A DNA stretch of 64,000 bases from Apostichopus japonicus (GCF_037975245.1 NC_092563.1:12390001-12454000), one strand, 5' to 3'; positions 18,151-34,100 are shown, numbered from the stretch's first letter. The notes: generated by a model from the letters alone, not told the origin. A program made the numbers and translations.

Positions 18151-21100
18151 CGGGCCTAGGATCCCAATTCCGTATCCTCCCTTAGTTCGCAAAAGCATCC
18201 GGGAGATTACGATGAGAGTCCGGCCTTCGGGCCAGAAGTGGGCTAGCTGACTTGCAATGGAGAGCTCACGTCGATTCGGACTGGGTTGATGTTCAACGTT
18301 CAGTGAAACCATGGCCTCGATGAGGCGTAATCTCTTGTTAATTTTAGCTTTCTGTCTTCAATTTTATAAAACAATAATTCAAATTAATTATTGCCTTTTT
18401 CATTCATCTTTTTCTCGCTAAGTAATCACAATTTATTTAAGATTAAATTGATGCTCATGTTTGCCTAGGTTCGATTCCCCGCCGAAGCACTATTTTATTT
18501 TATATGTTATTATTATTATTTATTTTTGGGGGTTGTTGTTAATATCTGCATGTATATACATGGTGTTTTAAATGTGTTTTGCTTTGTTTGTTTGTCTGTT
18601 TTTTTATTGGGGGGGTGGGGGGTTGTTTCTATTTGGTATTTTGTTTCGCGTAAACACAGTAGGTAGGTCATTGCAAAATTTTGCACAACTTGTCAATAGA
18701 AACCGATCGGAACTTAAGAGTGAATAGTAAATTTGATTTCCGTCTCGCTCGTCGCCTTTCACTGGAAATTTTAATGAAAGTATACATAAGGACGAAAACT
18801 GTACCTACAAAAGAAAGGCTTCTTTTGTACAGTGTAAGGCCACCGCGACGTCTTTTCTGACAAGCTTGATAATATTTGTTCTTCGGGAATGTTGTGTCAT
18901 TACTTAGCCTTTATAAACCGTTAAATGTGGAAACAGCTATGCTCCTGTTAGAACAACTTCACATTTCTTAAATGCTGATTTACTGAGGCAGGCGTTTGAA
19001 AGACAATGTGATACAAACAGGTACGGTAACGTCATAAACAATGCCACGAGCTCTCCGTGCATTAAAAACGATCGAAATGTGCGGTATTCATGACGGTACA
19101 CAAAGCAGATAATGCGGATACAGCAGACATAGTCGAGAATTAAACCTAGTAGCGTGGAGGTTTCAATTATGACATACTAGGACTTTCTACTGGTAAACTT
19201 TACTCATTGTCGAATAAATCTATCTAATTTCTACCTTATCTAGCTTTAACTCTGTATTTAACGTATTATGAGCAAAACAAATATGAAATTCACGACAATT
19301 CCATGGGACTTGTTTATTCGTTTAAAAAATAGCTCCGTTCGAATCTAACGCTCCATTGCTATGGTAACATCGTGAATAATAGCCCTGCCGCTAATGAATA
19401 GATGACATGTAGAAGATGGCCATCGATGGCGCTCTCAACTTCTCGTGCCACGTCTGGCACCTACAAGAAGTAACCGACATATTACTGGCGCAATCCCGAC
19501 CGAACATGATTTTAACTCTCCTACAGACTTTTCTACACTGATCTCAGAAATCATTATAAGTGCCGTCAAAATGCCTCAGTTGCTAATAGGTACATGTCCA
19601 TGACGTAACACTGTTCTCGTTGTGCATAAAACTGAAGTCAAAAGTAAGGCATATACTGATAGGCCTAAACTAGGTATACTGTGCAGACTATGTATAGGCT
19701 AACTTCACAGACAGACACACATGCATACAGAAAACTTCAGATCATGTAAAATATCACTAACCGTAATCACGTTATGTTAACTATGTCTTCAAATGTCGTC
19801 CTTTTCTTCTCTGCAACCCCGGGCCGTCATTGGAGTCGTTCGAACACACTAAATTAAGGCGAAGAACGACGTCAAGATATATCCAACGTCTAGACTACAC
19901 TGCTTGCAATGGAGAGAGAACTGCCCAGTACAGTACAGTACGTGTTGATATGAACGCCTACAAAATGACAACAAATATTTTCCATTGAAAACCACTGTGT
20001 ATGACGGTATAGTAAACACTGGTATATAGATCAACGCACACGCGCGCACGGAGGTATTATGTACATACAGCATGCAATGCAGACAAATATTTCGGAGCGC
20101 GCGCTTCTGATTTTGTGCCGATATTCTAGTGGGCGCTCTTGTATCACTGTTTGCATGCGCGCACGGACAAGATAGACGCCAGACTATGACGCTGTAGCTA
20201 CTAAACCTTTACTTACATGTGTACAGCAGTAGACTACTGTGATGGTTGCATGCGGCAGTTTAATTTTGTGTGCACAATATGTCAGCATTGTACGGTGGCT
20301 TAATGAGGACATAGGAAAGAAAAACAGTGTCCCGAAATCTCACAATGTTGTCTTTTTATCTCAAATGTTGCCTCTTTTTTTCCCTTCAAAATTTGGATCC
20401 AATAACAAAAGTCCAAATGTAGAGACAAAAAGTCCAAATTTTTCAGATTTGAGCAGACTTGTTTCCTTTCCTAGGTCCCTATTAAGCCACCGTAGTATTG
20501 TAACTATTCTATGGTAAAAAAAAAAATGTACAAATCGAACGGAATTGCTAATGTTAAGAGACTGGCCTTTATAATCGCTGTAAAGTCAGAACGCGACGGT
20601 GTTTATTCCAGTCACGGTTGGCAGCCCTCTTAGGGTTTTAATCAGGAGCTTTCTATTTTATAGCTGTTGTAGGTGTCGTACCAGAAGTAATCCTTCCAGT
20701 ATCTTACACACTAAGTCCGTCACGTTTAGGGTCCGCTAAAGTATAGCTAGAAGTTGTCAACTGACAAATCATACCCCAACGTTGATATCTGAGGGCTTGG
20801 CCTGTCAGGGTGCATGCACATTTCTATATCATGACGCAGTTTAGACTTTGAGCTAGAAGAGGAGCAAGTTAAGCACACTGAACCGTCTGCTCGCACGGAG
20901 AAACATATCCAGATTTAAACACAGAATTTCTTAACTGCTCTGTGTCACCTCCAATCCTCCTTATTTGCACACCATCTCTACTTTGATTTAGGCGCTTCCA
21001 CATCAAGACATTCAAAACGATCGTGGTGACTGGAAATATGCCAAAACTTCAAGCACTGCGTTAGGTCATTTTACGTCTAGTGTGTGTGTGTGCTTTTGCT

Positions 21101-21409
21101 TTACTTGTCTTTTCGTGTTTTTGTTTTTCTTGTTTTTTTTTTCGTTTTTTTTTTTTCACGGTTAAACTTTTGTGCGAATGTACAATACTCCAGTTGGGGC
21201 ATGGTATGCATTCATATCACATTGTTTTGGAACAATCTGGAACTCTAAGTATTATTTCGACCCAAGAATCAACAGGCTGGCGTGGTGGCCTGAACGGTTG
21301 GAAGACAGCACTGCGCGTCGGTGTTTGTTGTCAGGCTGTGTGAATCGCGCCGATCGGATGACAGACACTGCTTTGTTTATAATGGCATCGCCAAGGTGGA
21401 ATTTTTATA
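18151..21409 (+). repeat. Array unit 5 (3,259 bp)
   Basis: The G-run is interrupted by a T (G7-T-G6) near 18609-18622, the only unit with this. MITE copy at 20293-20492. Confidence 0.95.
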
Positions 21410-24400
21410 CGGGCCTAGGATCCCAATTCCGTATCCTCCCTTAGTTCGCAAAAGCATCCGGGAGATTACGATGAGAGTCCGGCCTTCGGGCCAGAAGTGG
21501 GCTAGCTGACTTGCAATGGAGAGCTCACGTCGATTCGGACTGGGTTGATGTTCAACGTTCAGTGAAACCATGGCCTCGATGAGGCGTAATCTCTTGTTAA
21601 TTTTAGCTTTCTGTCTTCAATTTTATAAAACAATAATTCAAATTAATTATTGCCTTTTTCATTCATCTTTTTCTCGCTAAGTAATCACAATTTATTTAAG
21701 ATTAAATTGATGCTCATGTTTGCCTAGGTTCGATTCCCCGCCGAAGCACTATTTTATTTTATATGTTATTATTATTATTTATTTTTGGGGGTTGTTGTTA
21801 ATATCTGCATGTATATACATGGTGTTTTAAATGTGTTTTGCTTTGTTTGTTTGTCTGTTTTTTTATTGGGGGGGGGGGGGGGTTGTTTCTATTTGGTATT
21901 TTGTTTCGCGTAAACACAGTAGGTAGGTCATTGCAAAATTTTGCACAACTTGTCAATAGAAACCGATCGGAACTTAAGAGTGAATAGTAAATTTGATTTC
22001 CGTCTCGCTCGTCGCCTTTCACTGGAAATTTTAATGAAAGTATACATAAGGACGAAAACTGTACCTACAAAAGAAAGGCTTCTTTTGTACAGTGTAAGGC
22101 CACCGCGACGTCTTTTCTGACAAGCTTGATAATATTTGTTCTTCGGGAATGTTGTGTCATTACTTAGCCTTTATAAACCGTTAAATGTGGAAACAGCTAT
22201 GCTCCTGTTAGAACAACTTCACATTTCTTAAATGCTGATTTACTGAGGCAGGCGTTTGAAAGACAATGTGATACAAACAGGTACGGTAACGTCATAAACA
22301 ATGCCACGAGCTCTCCGTGCATTAAAAACGATCGAAATGTGCGGTATTCATGACGGTACACAAAGCAGATAATGCGGATACAGCAGACATAGTCGAGAAT
22401 TAAACCTAGTAGCGTGGAGGTTTCAATTATGACATACTAGGACTTTCTACTGGTAAACTTTACTCATTGTCGAATAAATCTATCTAATTTCTACCTTATC
22501 TAGCTTTAACTCTGTATTTAACGTATTATGAGCAAAACAAATATGAAATTCACGACAATTCCATGGGACTTGTTTATTCGTTTAAAAAATAGCTCCGTTC
22601 GAATCTAACGCTCCATTGCTATGGTAACATCGTGAATAATAGCCCTGCCGCTAATGAATAGATGACATGTAGAAGATGGCCATCGATGGCGCTCTCAACT
22701 TCTCGTGCCACGTCTGGCACCTACAAGAAGTAACCGACATATTACTGGCGCAATCCCGACCGAACATGATTTTAACTCTCCTACAGACTTTTCTACACTG
22801 ATCTCAGAAATCATTATAAGTGCCGTCAAAATGCCTCAGTTGCTAATAGGTACATGTCCATGACGTAACACTGTTCTCGTTGTGCATAAAACTGAAGTCA
22901 AAAGTAAGGCATATACTGATAGGCCTAAACTAGGTATACTGTGCAGACTATGTATAGGCTAACTTCACAGACAGACACACATGCATACAGAAAACTTCAG
23001 ATCATGTAAAATATCACTAACCGTAATCACGTTATGTTAACTATGTCTTCAAATGTCGTCCTTTTCTTCTCTGCAACCCCGGGCCGTCATTGGAGTCGTT
23101 CGAACACACTAAATTAAGGCGAAGAACGACGTCAAGATATATCCAACGTCTAGACTACACTGCTTGCAATGGAGAGAGAACTGCCCAGTACAGTACAGTA
23201 CGTGTTGATATGAACGCCTACAAAATGACAACAAATATTTTCCATTGAAAACCACTGTGTATGACGGTATAGTAAACACTGGTATATAGATCAACGCACA
23301 CGCGCGCACGGAGGTATTATGTACATACAGCATGCAATGCAGACAAATATTTCGGAGCGCGCGCTTCTGATTTTGTGCCGATATTCTAGTGGGCGCTCTT
23401 GTATCACTGTTTGCATGCGCGCACGGACAAGATAGACGCCAGACTATCACGCTGTAGCTACTAAACCTTTACTTACATGTGTACAGCAGTAGACTACTGT
23501 GATGGTTGCATGCGGCAGTTTAATTTTGTGTGCACAATATGTCAGCATTGTACGGTGGCTTAATGAGGACATAGGAAAGAAAAACAGTGTCCCGAAATCT
23601 CACAATGTTGTCTTTTTATCTCAAATGTTGCCTCTTTTTTTCCCTTCAAAATTTGGATCCAATAACAAAAGTCCAAATGTAGAGACAAAAAGTCCAAATT
23701 TTTCAGATTTGAGCAGACTTGTTTCCTTTCCTAGGTCCCTATTAAGCCACCGTAGTATTGTAACTATTCTATGGTAAAAAAAAAATGTACAAATCGAACG
23801 GAATTGCTAATGTTAAGAGACTGGCCTTTATAATCGCTGTAAAGTCAGAACGCGACGGTGTTTATTCCAGTCACGGTTGGCAGCCCTCTTAGGGTTTTAA
23901 TCAGGAGCTTTCTATTTTATAGCTGTTGTAGGTGTCGTACCAGAAGTAATCCTTCCAGTATCTTACACACTAAGTCCGTCACGTTTAGGGTCCGCTAAAG
24001 TATAGCTAGAAGTTGTCAACTGACAAATCATACCCCAACGTTGATATCTGAGGGCTTGGCCTGTCAGGGTGCATGCACATTTCTATATCATGACGCAGTT
24101 TAGACTTTGAGCTAGAAGAGGAGCAAGTTAAGCACACTGAACCGTCTGCTCGCACGGAGAAACATATCCAGATTTAAACACAGAATTTCTTAACTGCTCT
24201 GTGTCACCTCCAATCCTCCTTATTTGCACACCATCTCTACTTTGATTTAGGCGCTTCCACATCAAGACATTCAAAACGATCGTGGTGACTGGAAATATGC
24301 CAAAACTTCAAGCACTGCGTTAGGTCATTTTACGTCTAGTGTGTGTGTGTGCTTTTGCTTTACTTGTCTTTTCGTGTTTTTGTTTTTCTTGTTTTTTTTT

Positions 24401-24668
24401 TCGTTTTTTTTTTTTCACGGTTAAACTTTTGTGCGAATGTACAATACTCCAGTTGGGGCATGGTATGCATTCATATCACATTGTTTTGGAACAATCTGGA
24501 ACTCTAAGTATTATTTCGACCCAAGAATCAACAGGCTGGCGTGGTGGCCTGAACGGTTGGAAGACAGCACTGCGCGTCGGTGTTTGTTGTCAGGCTGTGT
24601 GAATCGCGCCGATCGGATGACAGACACTGCTTTGTTTATAATGGCATCGCCAAGGTGGAATTTTTATA
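21410..24668 (+). repeat. Array unit 6 (3,259 bp)
   Basis: G-run of 15. First unit with the C allele at 23448 (AGACTATCACG), which all later complete units carry except unit 11. MITE copy at 23553-23752. Confidence 0.95.
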
Positions 24669-27600
24669 CGGGCCTAGGATCCCAATTCCGTATCCTCCCT
24701 TAGTTCGCAAAAGCATCCGGGAGATTACGATGAGAGTCCGGCCTTCGGGCCAGAAGTGGGCTAGCTGACTTGCAATGGAGAGCTCACGTCGATTCGGACT
24801 GGGTTGATGTTCAACGTTCAGTGAAACCATGGCCTCGATGAGGCGTAATCTCTTGTTAATTTTAGCTTTCTGTCTTCAATTTTATAAAACAATAATTCAA
24901 ATTAATTATTGCCTTTTTCATTCATCTTTTTCTCGCTAAGTAATCACAATTTATTTAAGATTAAATTGATGCTCATGTTTGCCTAGGTTCGATTCCCCGC
25001 CGAAGCACTATTTTATTTTATATGTTATTATTATTATTTATTTTTGGGGGTTGTTGTTAATATCTGCATGTATATACATGGTGTTTTAAATGTGTTTTGC
25101 TTTGTTTGTTTGTCTGTTTTTTTATTGGGGGGGGGGGGTTGTTTCTATTTGGTATTTTGTTTCGCGTAAACACAGTAGGTAGGTCATTGCAAAATTTTGC
25201 ACAACTTGTCAATAGAAACCGATCGGAACTTAAGAGTGAATAGTAAATTTGATTTCCGTCTCGCTCGTCGCCTTTCACTGGAAATTTTAATGAAAGTATA
25301 CATAAGGACGAAAACTGTACCTACAAAAGAAAGGCTTCTTTTGTACAGTGTAAGGCCACCGCGACGTCTTTTCTGACAAGCTTGATAATATTTGTTCTTC
25401 GGGAATGTTGTGTCATTACTTAGCCTTTATAAACCGTTAAATGTGGAAACAGCTATGCTCCTGTTAGAACAACTTCACATTTCTTAAATGCTGATTTACT
25501 GAGGCAGGCGTTTGAAAGACAATGTGATACAAACAGTTACGGTAACGTCATAAACAATGCCACGAGCTCTCCGTGCATTAAAAACGATCGAAATGTGCGG
25601 TATTCATGACGGTACACGAAGCAGATAATGCGGATACAGCAGACATAGTCGAGAATTAAACCTAGTAGCGTGGAGGTTTCAATTATGACATACTAGGACT
25701 TTCTACTGGTAAACTTTACTCATTGTCGAATAAATCTATCTAATTTCTACCTTATCTAGCTTTAACTCTGTATTTAACGTATTATGAGCAAAACAAATAT
25801 GAAATTCACGACAATTCCATGGGACTTGTTTATTCGTTTAAAAAATAGCTCCGTTCGAATCTAACGCTCCATTGCTATGGTAACATCGTGAATAATAGCC
25901 CTGCCGCTAATGAATAGATGACATGTAGAAGATGGCCATCGATGGCGCTCTCAACTTCTCGTGCCACGTCTGGCACCTACAAGAAGTAACCGACATATTA
26001 CTGGCGCAATCCCGACCGAACATGATTTTAACTCTCCTACAGACTTTTCTACACTGATCTCAGAAATCATTATAAGTGCCGTCAAAATGCCTCAGTTGCT
26101 AATAGGTACATGTCCATGACGTAACACTGTTCTCGTTGTGCATAAAACTGAAGTCAAAAGTAAGGCATATACTGATAGGCCTAAACTAGGTATACTGTGC
26201 AGACTATGTATAGGCTAACTTCACAGACAGACACACATGCATACAGAAAACTTCAGATCATGTAAAATATCACTAACCGTAATCACGTTATGTTAACTAT
26301 GTCTTCAAATGTCGTCCTTTTCTTCTCTGCAACCCCGGGCCGTCATTGGAGTCGTTCGAACACACTAAATTAAGGCGAAGAACGACGTCAAGATATATCC
26401 AACGTCTAGACTACACTGCTTGCAATGGAGAGAGAACTGCCCAGTACAGTACAGTACGTGTTGATATGAACGCCTACAAAATGACAACAAATATTTTCCA
26501 TTGAAAACCACTGTGTATGACGGTATAGTAAACACTGGTATATAGATCAACGCACACGCGCGCACGGAGGTATTATGTACATACAGCATGCAATGCAGAC
26601 AAATATTTCGGAGCGCGCGCTTCTGATTTTGTGCCGATATTCTAGTGGGCGCTCTTGTATCACTGTTTGCATGCGCGCACGGACAAGATAGACGCCAGAC
26701 TATCACGCTGTAGCTACTAAACCTTTACTTACATGTGTACAGCAGTAGACTACTGTGATGGTTGCATGCGGCAGTTTAATTTTGTGTGCACAATATGTCA
26801 GCATTGTACGGTGGCTTAATGAGGACATAGGAAAGAAAAACAGTGTCCCGAAATCTCACAATGTTGTCTTTTTATCTCAAATGTTGCCTCTTTTTTTCCC
26901 TTCAAAATTTGGATCCAATAACAAAAGTCCAAATGTAGAGACAAAAAGTCCAAATTTTTCAGATTTGAGCAGACTTGTTTCCTTTCCTAGGTCCCTATTA
27001 AGCCACCGTAGTATTGTAACTATTCTATGGTAAAAAAAAAATGTACAAATCGAACGGAATTGCTAATGTTAAGAGACTGGCCTTTATAATCGCTGTAAAG
27101 TCAGAACGCGACGGTGTTTATTCCAGTCACGGTTGGCAGCCCTCTTAGGGTTTTAATCAGGAGCTTTCTATTTTATAGCTGTTGTAGGTGTCGTACCAGA
27201 AGTAATCCTTCCAGTATCTTACACACTAAGTCCGTCACGTTTAGGGTCCGCTAAAGTATAGCTAGAAGTTGTCAACTGACAAATCATACCCCAACGTTGA
27301 TATCTGAGGGCTTGGCCTGTCAGGGTGCATGCACATTTCTATATCATGACGCAGTTTAGACTTTGAGCTAGAAGAGGAGCAAGTTAAGCACACTGAACCG
27401 TCTGCTCGCACGGAGAAACATATCCAGATTTAAACACAGAATTTCTTAACTGCTCTGTGTCACCTCCAATCCTCCTTATTTGCACACCATCTCTACTTTG
27501 ATTTAGGCGCTTCCACATCAAGACATTCAAAACGATCGTGGTGACTGGAAATATGCCAAAACTTCAAGCACTGCGTTAGGTCATTTTACGTCTAGTGCGT

Positions 27601-27924
27601 GTGTGTGCTTTTGCTTTACTTGTCTTTTCGTGTTTTTGTTTTTCTTGTTTTTTTTTTCGTTTTTTTTTTTTCACGGTTAAACTTTTGTGCGAATGTACAA
27701 TACTCCAGTTGGGGCATGGTATGCATTCATATCACATTGTTTTGGAACAATCTGGAACTCTAAGTATTATTTCGACCCAAGAATCAACAGGCTGGCGTGG
27801 TGGCCTGAACGGTTGGAAGACAGCACTGCGCGTCGGTGTTTGTTGTCAGGCTGTGTGAATCGCGCCGATCGGATGACAGACACTGCTTTGTTTATAATGG
27901 CATCGCCAAGGTGGAATTTTTATA
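24669..27924 (+). repeat. Array unit 7 (3,256 bp)
   Basis: Carries T at 25537 and G at 25618, a two-site haplotype shared only with unit 10. A private T to C at 27598 breaks the GT microsatellite. MITE copy at 26809-27008. Confidence 0.95.
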
Positions 27925-30900
27925 CGGGCCTAGGATCCCAATTCCGTATCCTCCCTTAGTTCGCAAAAGCATCCGGGAGATTACGATGAGAGTCCGGCCT
28001 TCGGGCCAGAAGTGGGCTAGCTGACTTGCAATGGAGAGCTCACGTCGATTCGGACTGGGTTGATGTTCAACGTTCAGTGAAACCATGGCCTCGATGAGGC
28101 GTAATCTCTTGTTAATTTTAGCTTTCTGTCTTCAATTTTATAAAACAATAATTCAAATTAATTATTGCCTTTTTCATTCATCTTTTTCTCGCTAAGTAAT
28201 CACAATTTATTTAAGATTAAATTGATGCTCATGTTTGCCTAGGTTCGATTCCCCGCCGAAGCACTATTTTATTTTATATGTTATTATTATTATTTATTTT
28301 TGGGGGTTGTTGTTAATATCTGCATGTATATACATGGTGTTTTAAATGTGTTTTGCTTTGTTTGTTTGTCTGTTTTTTTTTATTGGGGGGGGGGGGTTGT
28401 TTCTATTTGGTATTTTGTTTCGCGTAAACACAGTAGGTAGGTCATTGCAAAATTTTGCACAACTTGTCAATAGAAACCGATCGGAACTTAAGAGTGAATA
28501 GTAAATTTGATTTCCGTCTCGCTCGTCGCCTTTCACTGGAAATTTTAATGAAAGTATACATAAGGACGAAAACTGTACCTACAAAAGAAAGGCTTCTTTT
28601 GTACAGTGTAAGGCCACCGCGACGTCTTTTCTGACAAGCTTGATAATATTTGTTCTTCGGGAATGTTGTGTCATTACTTAGCCTTTATAAACCGTTAAAT
28701 GTGGAAACAGCTATGCTCCTGTTAGAACAACTTCACATTTCTTAAATGCTGATTTACTGAGGCAGGCGTTTGAAAGACAATGTGATACAAACAGGTACGG
28801 TAACGTCATAAACAATGCCACGAGCTCTCCGTGCATTAAAAACGATCGAAATGTGCGGTATTCATGACGGTACACAAAGCAGATAATGCGGATACAGCAG
28901 ACATAGTCGAGAATTAAACCTAGTAGCGTGGAGGTTTCAATTATGACATACTAGGACTTTCTACTGGTAAACTTTACTCATTGTCGAATAAATCTATCTA
29001 ATTTCTACCTTATCTAGCTTTAACTCTGTATTTAACGTATTATGAGCAAAACAAATATGAAATTCACGACAATTCCATGGGACTTGTTTATTCGTTTAAA
29101 AAATAGCTCCGTTCGAATCTAACGCTCCATTGCTATGGTAACATCGTGAATAATAGCCCTGCCGCTAATGAATAGATGACATGTAGAAGATGGCCATCGA
29201 TGGCGCTCTCAACTTCTCGTGCCACGTCTGGCACCTACAAGAAGTAACCGACATATTACTGGCGCAATCCCGACCGAACATGATTTTAACTCTCCTACAG
29301 ACTTTTCTACACTGATCTCAGAAATCATTATAAGTGCCGTCAAAATGCCTCAGTTGCTAATAGGTACATGTCCATGACGTAACACTGTTCTCGTTGTGCA
29401 TAAAACTGAAGTCAAAAGTAAGGCATATACTGATAGGCCTAAACTAGGTATACTGTGCAGACTATGTATAGGCTAACTTCACAGACAGACACACATGCAT
29501 ACAGAAAACTTCAGATCATGTAAAATATCACTAACCGTAATCACGTTATGTTAACTATGTCTTCAAATGTCGTCCTTTTCTTCTCTGCAACCCCGGGCCG
29601 TCATTGGAGTCGTTCGAACACACTAAATTAAGGCGAAGAACGACGTCAAGATATATCCAACGTCTAGACTACACTGCTTGCAATGGAGAGAGAACTGCCC
29701 AGTACAGTACAGTACGTGTTGATATGAACGCCTACAAAATGACAACAAATATTTTCCATTGAAAACCACTGTGTATGACGGTATAGTAAACACTGGTATA
29801 TAGATCAACGCACACGCGCGCACGGAGGTATTATGTACATACAGCATGCAATGCAGACAAATATTTCGGAGCGCGCGCTTCTGATTTTGTGCCGATATTC
29901 TAGTGGGCGCTCTTGTATCACTGTTTGCATGCGCGCACGGACAAGATAGACGCCAGACTATCACGCTGTAGCTACTAAACCTTTACTTACATGTGTACAG
30001 CAGTAGACTACTGTGATGGTTGCATGCGGCAGTTTAATTTTGTGTGCACAATATGTCAGCATTGTACGGTGGCTTAATGAGGACATAGGAAAGAAAAACA
30101 GTGTCCCGAAATCTCACAATGTTGTCTTTTTATCTCAAATGTTGCCTCTTTTTTTCCCTTCAAAATTTGGATCCAATAACAAAAGTCCAAATGTAGAGAC
30201 AAAAAGTCCAAATTTTTCAGATTTGAGCAGACTTGTTTCCTTTCCTAGGTCCCTATTAAGCCACCGTAGTATTGTAACTATTCTATGGTAAAAAAAAAAA
30301 TGTACAAATCGAACGGAATTGCTAATGTTAAGAGACTGGCCTTTATAATCGCTGTAAAGTCAGAACGCGACGGTGTTTATTCCAGTCACGGTTGGCAGCC
30401 CTCTTAGGGTTTTAATCAGGAGCTTTCTATTTTATAGCTGTTGTAGGTGTCGTACCAGAAGTAATCCTTCCAGTATCTTACACACTAAGTCCGTCACGTT
30501 TAGGGTCGGCTAAAGTATAGCTAGAAGTTGTCAACTGACAAATCATACCCCAACGTTGATATCTGAGGGCTTGGCCTGTCAGGGTGCATGCACATTTCTA
30601 TATCATGACGCAGTTTAGACTTTGAGCTAGAAGAGGAGCAAGTTAAGCACACTGAACCGTCTGCTCGCACGGAGAAACATATCCAGATTTAAACACAGAA
30701 TTTCTTAACTGCTCTGTGTCACCTCCAATCCTCCTTATTTGCACACCATCTCTACTTTGATTTAGGCGCTTCCACATCAAGACATTCAAAACGATCGTGG
30801 TGACTGGAAATATGCCAAAACTTCAAGCACTGCGTTAGGTCATTTTACGTCTAGTGTGTGTGTGTGCTTTTGCTTTACTTGTCTTTTCGTGTTTTTGTTT

Positions 30901-31183
30901 TTCTTGTTTTTTTTTTCGTTTTTTTTTTTTCACGGTTAAACTTTTGTGCGAATGTACAATACTCCAGTTGGGGCATGGTATGCATTCATATCACATTGTT
31001 TTGGAACAATCTGGAACTCTAAGTATTATTTCGACCCAAGAATCAACAGGCTGGCGTGGTGGCCTGAACGGTTGGAAGACAGCACTGCGCGTCGGTGTTT
31101 GTTGTCAGGCTGTGTGAATCGCGCCGATCGGATGACAGACACTGCTTTGTTTATAATGGCATCGCCAAGGTGGAATTTTTATA
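27925..31183 (+). repeat. Array unit 8 (3,259 bp)
   Basis: Private C to G at 30508, and two extra T before the G-run (12 G). MITE copy at 30067-30266. Confidence 0.95.
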
Positions 31184-34100
31184 CGGGCCTAGGATCCCAA
31201 TTCCGTATCCTCCCTTAGTTCGCAAAAGCATCCGGGAGATTACGATGAGAGTCCGGCCTTCGGGCCAGAAGTGGGCTAGCTGACTTGCAATGGAGAGCTC
31301 ACGTCGATTCGGACTGGGTTGATGTTCAACGTTCAGTGAAACCATGGCCTCGATGAGGCGTAATCTCTTGTTAATTTTAGCTTTCTGTCTTCAATTTTAT
31401 AAAACAATAATTCAAATTAATTATTGCCTTTTTCATTCATCTTTTTCTCGCTAAGTAATCACAATTTATTTAAGATTAAATTGATGCTCATGTTTGCCTA
31501 GGTTCGATTCCCCGCCGAAGCACTATTTTATTTTATATGTTATTATTATTATTTATTTTTGGGGGTTGTTGTTAATATCTGCATGTATATACATGGTGTT
31601 TTAAATGTGTTTTGCTTTGTTTGTTTGTCTGTTTTTTTATTGGGGGGGGGGGGTTGTTTCTATTTGGTATTTTGTTTCGCGTAAACACAGTAGGTAGGTC
31701 ATTGCAAAATTTTGCACAACTTGTCAATAGAAACCGATCGGAACTTAAGAGTGAATAGTAAATTTGATTTCCGTCTCGCTCGTCGCCTTTCACTGGAAAT
31801 TTTAATGAAAGTATACATAAGGACGAAAACTGTACCTACAAAAGAAAGGCTTCTTTTGTACAGTGTAAGGCCACCGCGACGTCTTTTCTGACAAGCTTGA
31901 TAATATTTGTTCTTCGGGAATGTTGTGTCATTACTTAGCCTTTATAAACCGTTAAATGTGGAAACAGCTATGCTCCTGTTAGAACAACTTCACATTTCTT
32001 AAATGCTGATTTACTGAGGCAGGCGTTTGAAAGACAATGTGATACAAACAGGTACGGTAACGTCATAAACAATGCCACGAGCTCTCCGTGCATTAAAAAC
32101 GATCGAAATGTGCGGTATTCATGACGGTACACAAAGCAGATAATGCGGATACAGCAGACATAGTCGAGAATTAAACCTAGTAGCGTGGAGGTTTCAATTA
32201 TGACATACTAGGACTTTCTACTGGTAAACTTTACTCATTGTCGAATAAATCTATCTAATTTCTACCTTATCTAGCTTTAACTCTGTATTTAACGTATTAT
32301 GAGCAAAACAAATATGAAATTCACGACAATTCCATGGGACTTGTTTATTCGTTTAAAAAATAGCTCCGTTCGAATCTAACGCTCCATTGCTATGGTAACA
32401 TCGTGAATAATAGCCCTGCCGCTAATGAATAGATGACATGTAGAAGATGGCCATCGATGGCGCTCTCAACTTCTCGTGCCACGTCTGGCACCTACAAGAA
32501 GTAACCGACATATTACTGGCGCAATCCCGACCGAACATGATTTTAACTCTCCTACAGACTTTTCTACACTGATCTCAGAAATCATTATAAGTGCCGTCAA
32601 AATGCCTCAGTTGCTAATAGGTACATGTCCATGACGTAACACTGTTCTCGTTGTGCATAAAACTGAAGTCAAAAGTAAGGCATATACTGATAGGCCTAAA
32701 CTAGGTATACTGTGCAGACTATGTATAGGCTAACTTCACAGACAGACACACATGCATACAGAAAACTTCAGATCATGTAAAATATCACTAACCGTAATCA
32801 CGTTATGTTAACTATGTCTTCAAATGTCGTCCTTTTCTTCTCTGCAACCCCGGGCCGTCATTGGAGTCGTTCGAACACACTAAATTAAGGCGAAGAACGA
32901 CGTCAAGATATATCCAACGTCTAGACTACACTGCTTGCAATGGAGAGAGAACTGCCCAGTACAGTACAGTACGTGTTGATATGAACGCCTACAAAATGAC
33001 AACAAATATTTTCCATTGAAAACCACTGTGTATGACGGTATAGTAAACACTGGTATATAGATCAACGCACACGCGCGCACGGAGGTATTATGTACATACA
33101 GCATGCAATGCAGACAAATATTTCGGAGCGCGCGCTTCTGATTTTGTGCCGATATTCTAGTGGGCGCTCTTGTATCACTGTTTGCATGCGCGCACGGACA
33201 AGATAGACGCCAGACTATCACGCTGTAGCTACTAAACCTTTACTTACATGTGTACAGCAGTAGACTACTGTGATGGTTGCATGCGGCAGTTTAATTTTGT
33301 GTGCACAATATGTCAGCATTGTACGGTAGCTTAATGAGGACATAGGAAAGAAAAACAGTGTCCCGAAATCTCACAATGTTGTCTTTTTATCTCAAATGTT
33401 GCCTCTTTTTTTCCCTTCAAAATTTGGATCCAATAACAAAAGTCCAAATGTAGAGACAAAAAGTCCAAATTTTTCAGATTTGAGCAGACTTGTTTCCTTT
33501 CCTAGGTCCCTATTAAGCCACCGTAGTATTGTAACTATTCTATGGTAAAAAAAAAATGTACAAATCGAACGGAATTGCTAATGTTAAGAGACTGGCCTTT
33601 ATAATCGCTGTAAAGTCAGAACGCGACGGTGTTTATTCCAGTCACGGTTGGCAGCCCTCTTAGGGTTTTAATCAGGAGCTTTCTATTTTATAGCTGTTGT
33701 AGGTGTCGTACCAGAAGTAATCCTTCCAGTATCTTACACACTAAGTCCGTCACGTTTAGGGTCCGCTAAAGTATAGCTAGAAGTTGTCAACTGACAAATC
33801 ATACCCCAACGTTGATATCTGAGGGCTTGGCCTGTCAGGGTGCATGCACATTTCTATATCATGACGCAGTTTAGACTTTGAGCTAGAAGAGGAGCAAGTT
33901 AAGCACACTGAACCGTCTGCTCGCACGGAGAAACATATCCAGATTTAAACACAGAATTTCTTAACTGCTCTGTGTCACCTCCAATCCTCCTTATTTGCAC
34001 ACCATCTCTACTTTGATTTAGGCGCTTCCACATCAAGACATTCAAAACGATCGTGGTGACTGGAAATATGCCAAAACTTCAAGCACTGCGTTAGGTCATT

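Noticed and set aside
23109-23450. 113-codon minus-strand open frame in many units
   Set aside because: Its N-terminal half exists only with the C allele at 23448; with the G allele the frame is cut to 74 codons from a later start. Cys- and Tyr-rich composition follows from the AT-rich and CG-tract DNA.
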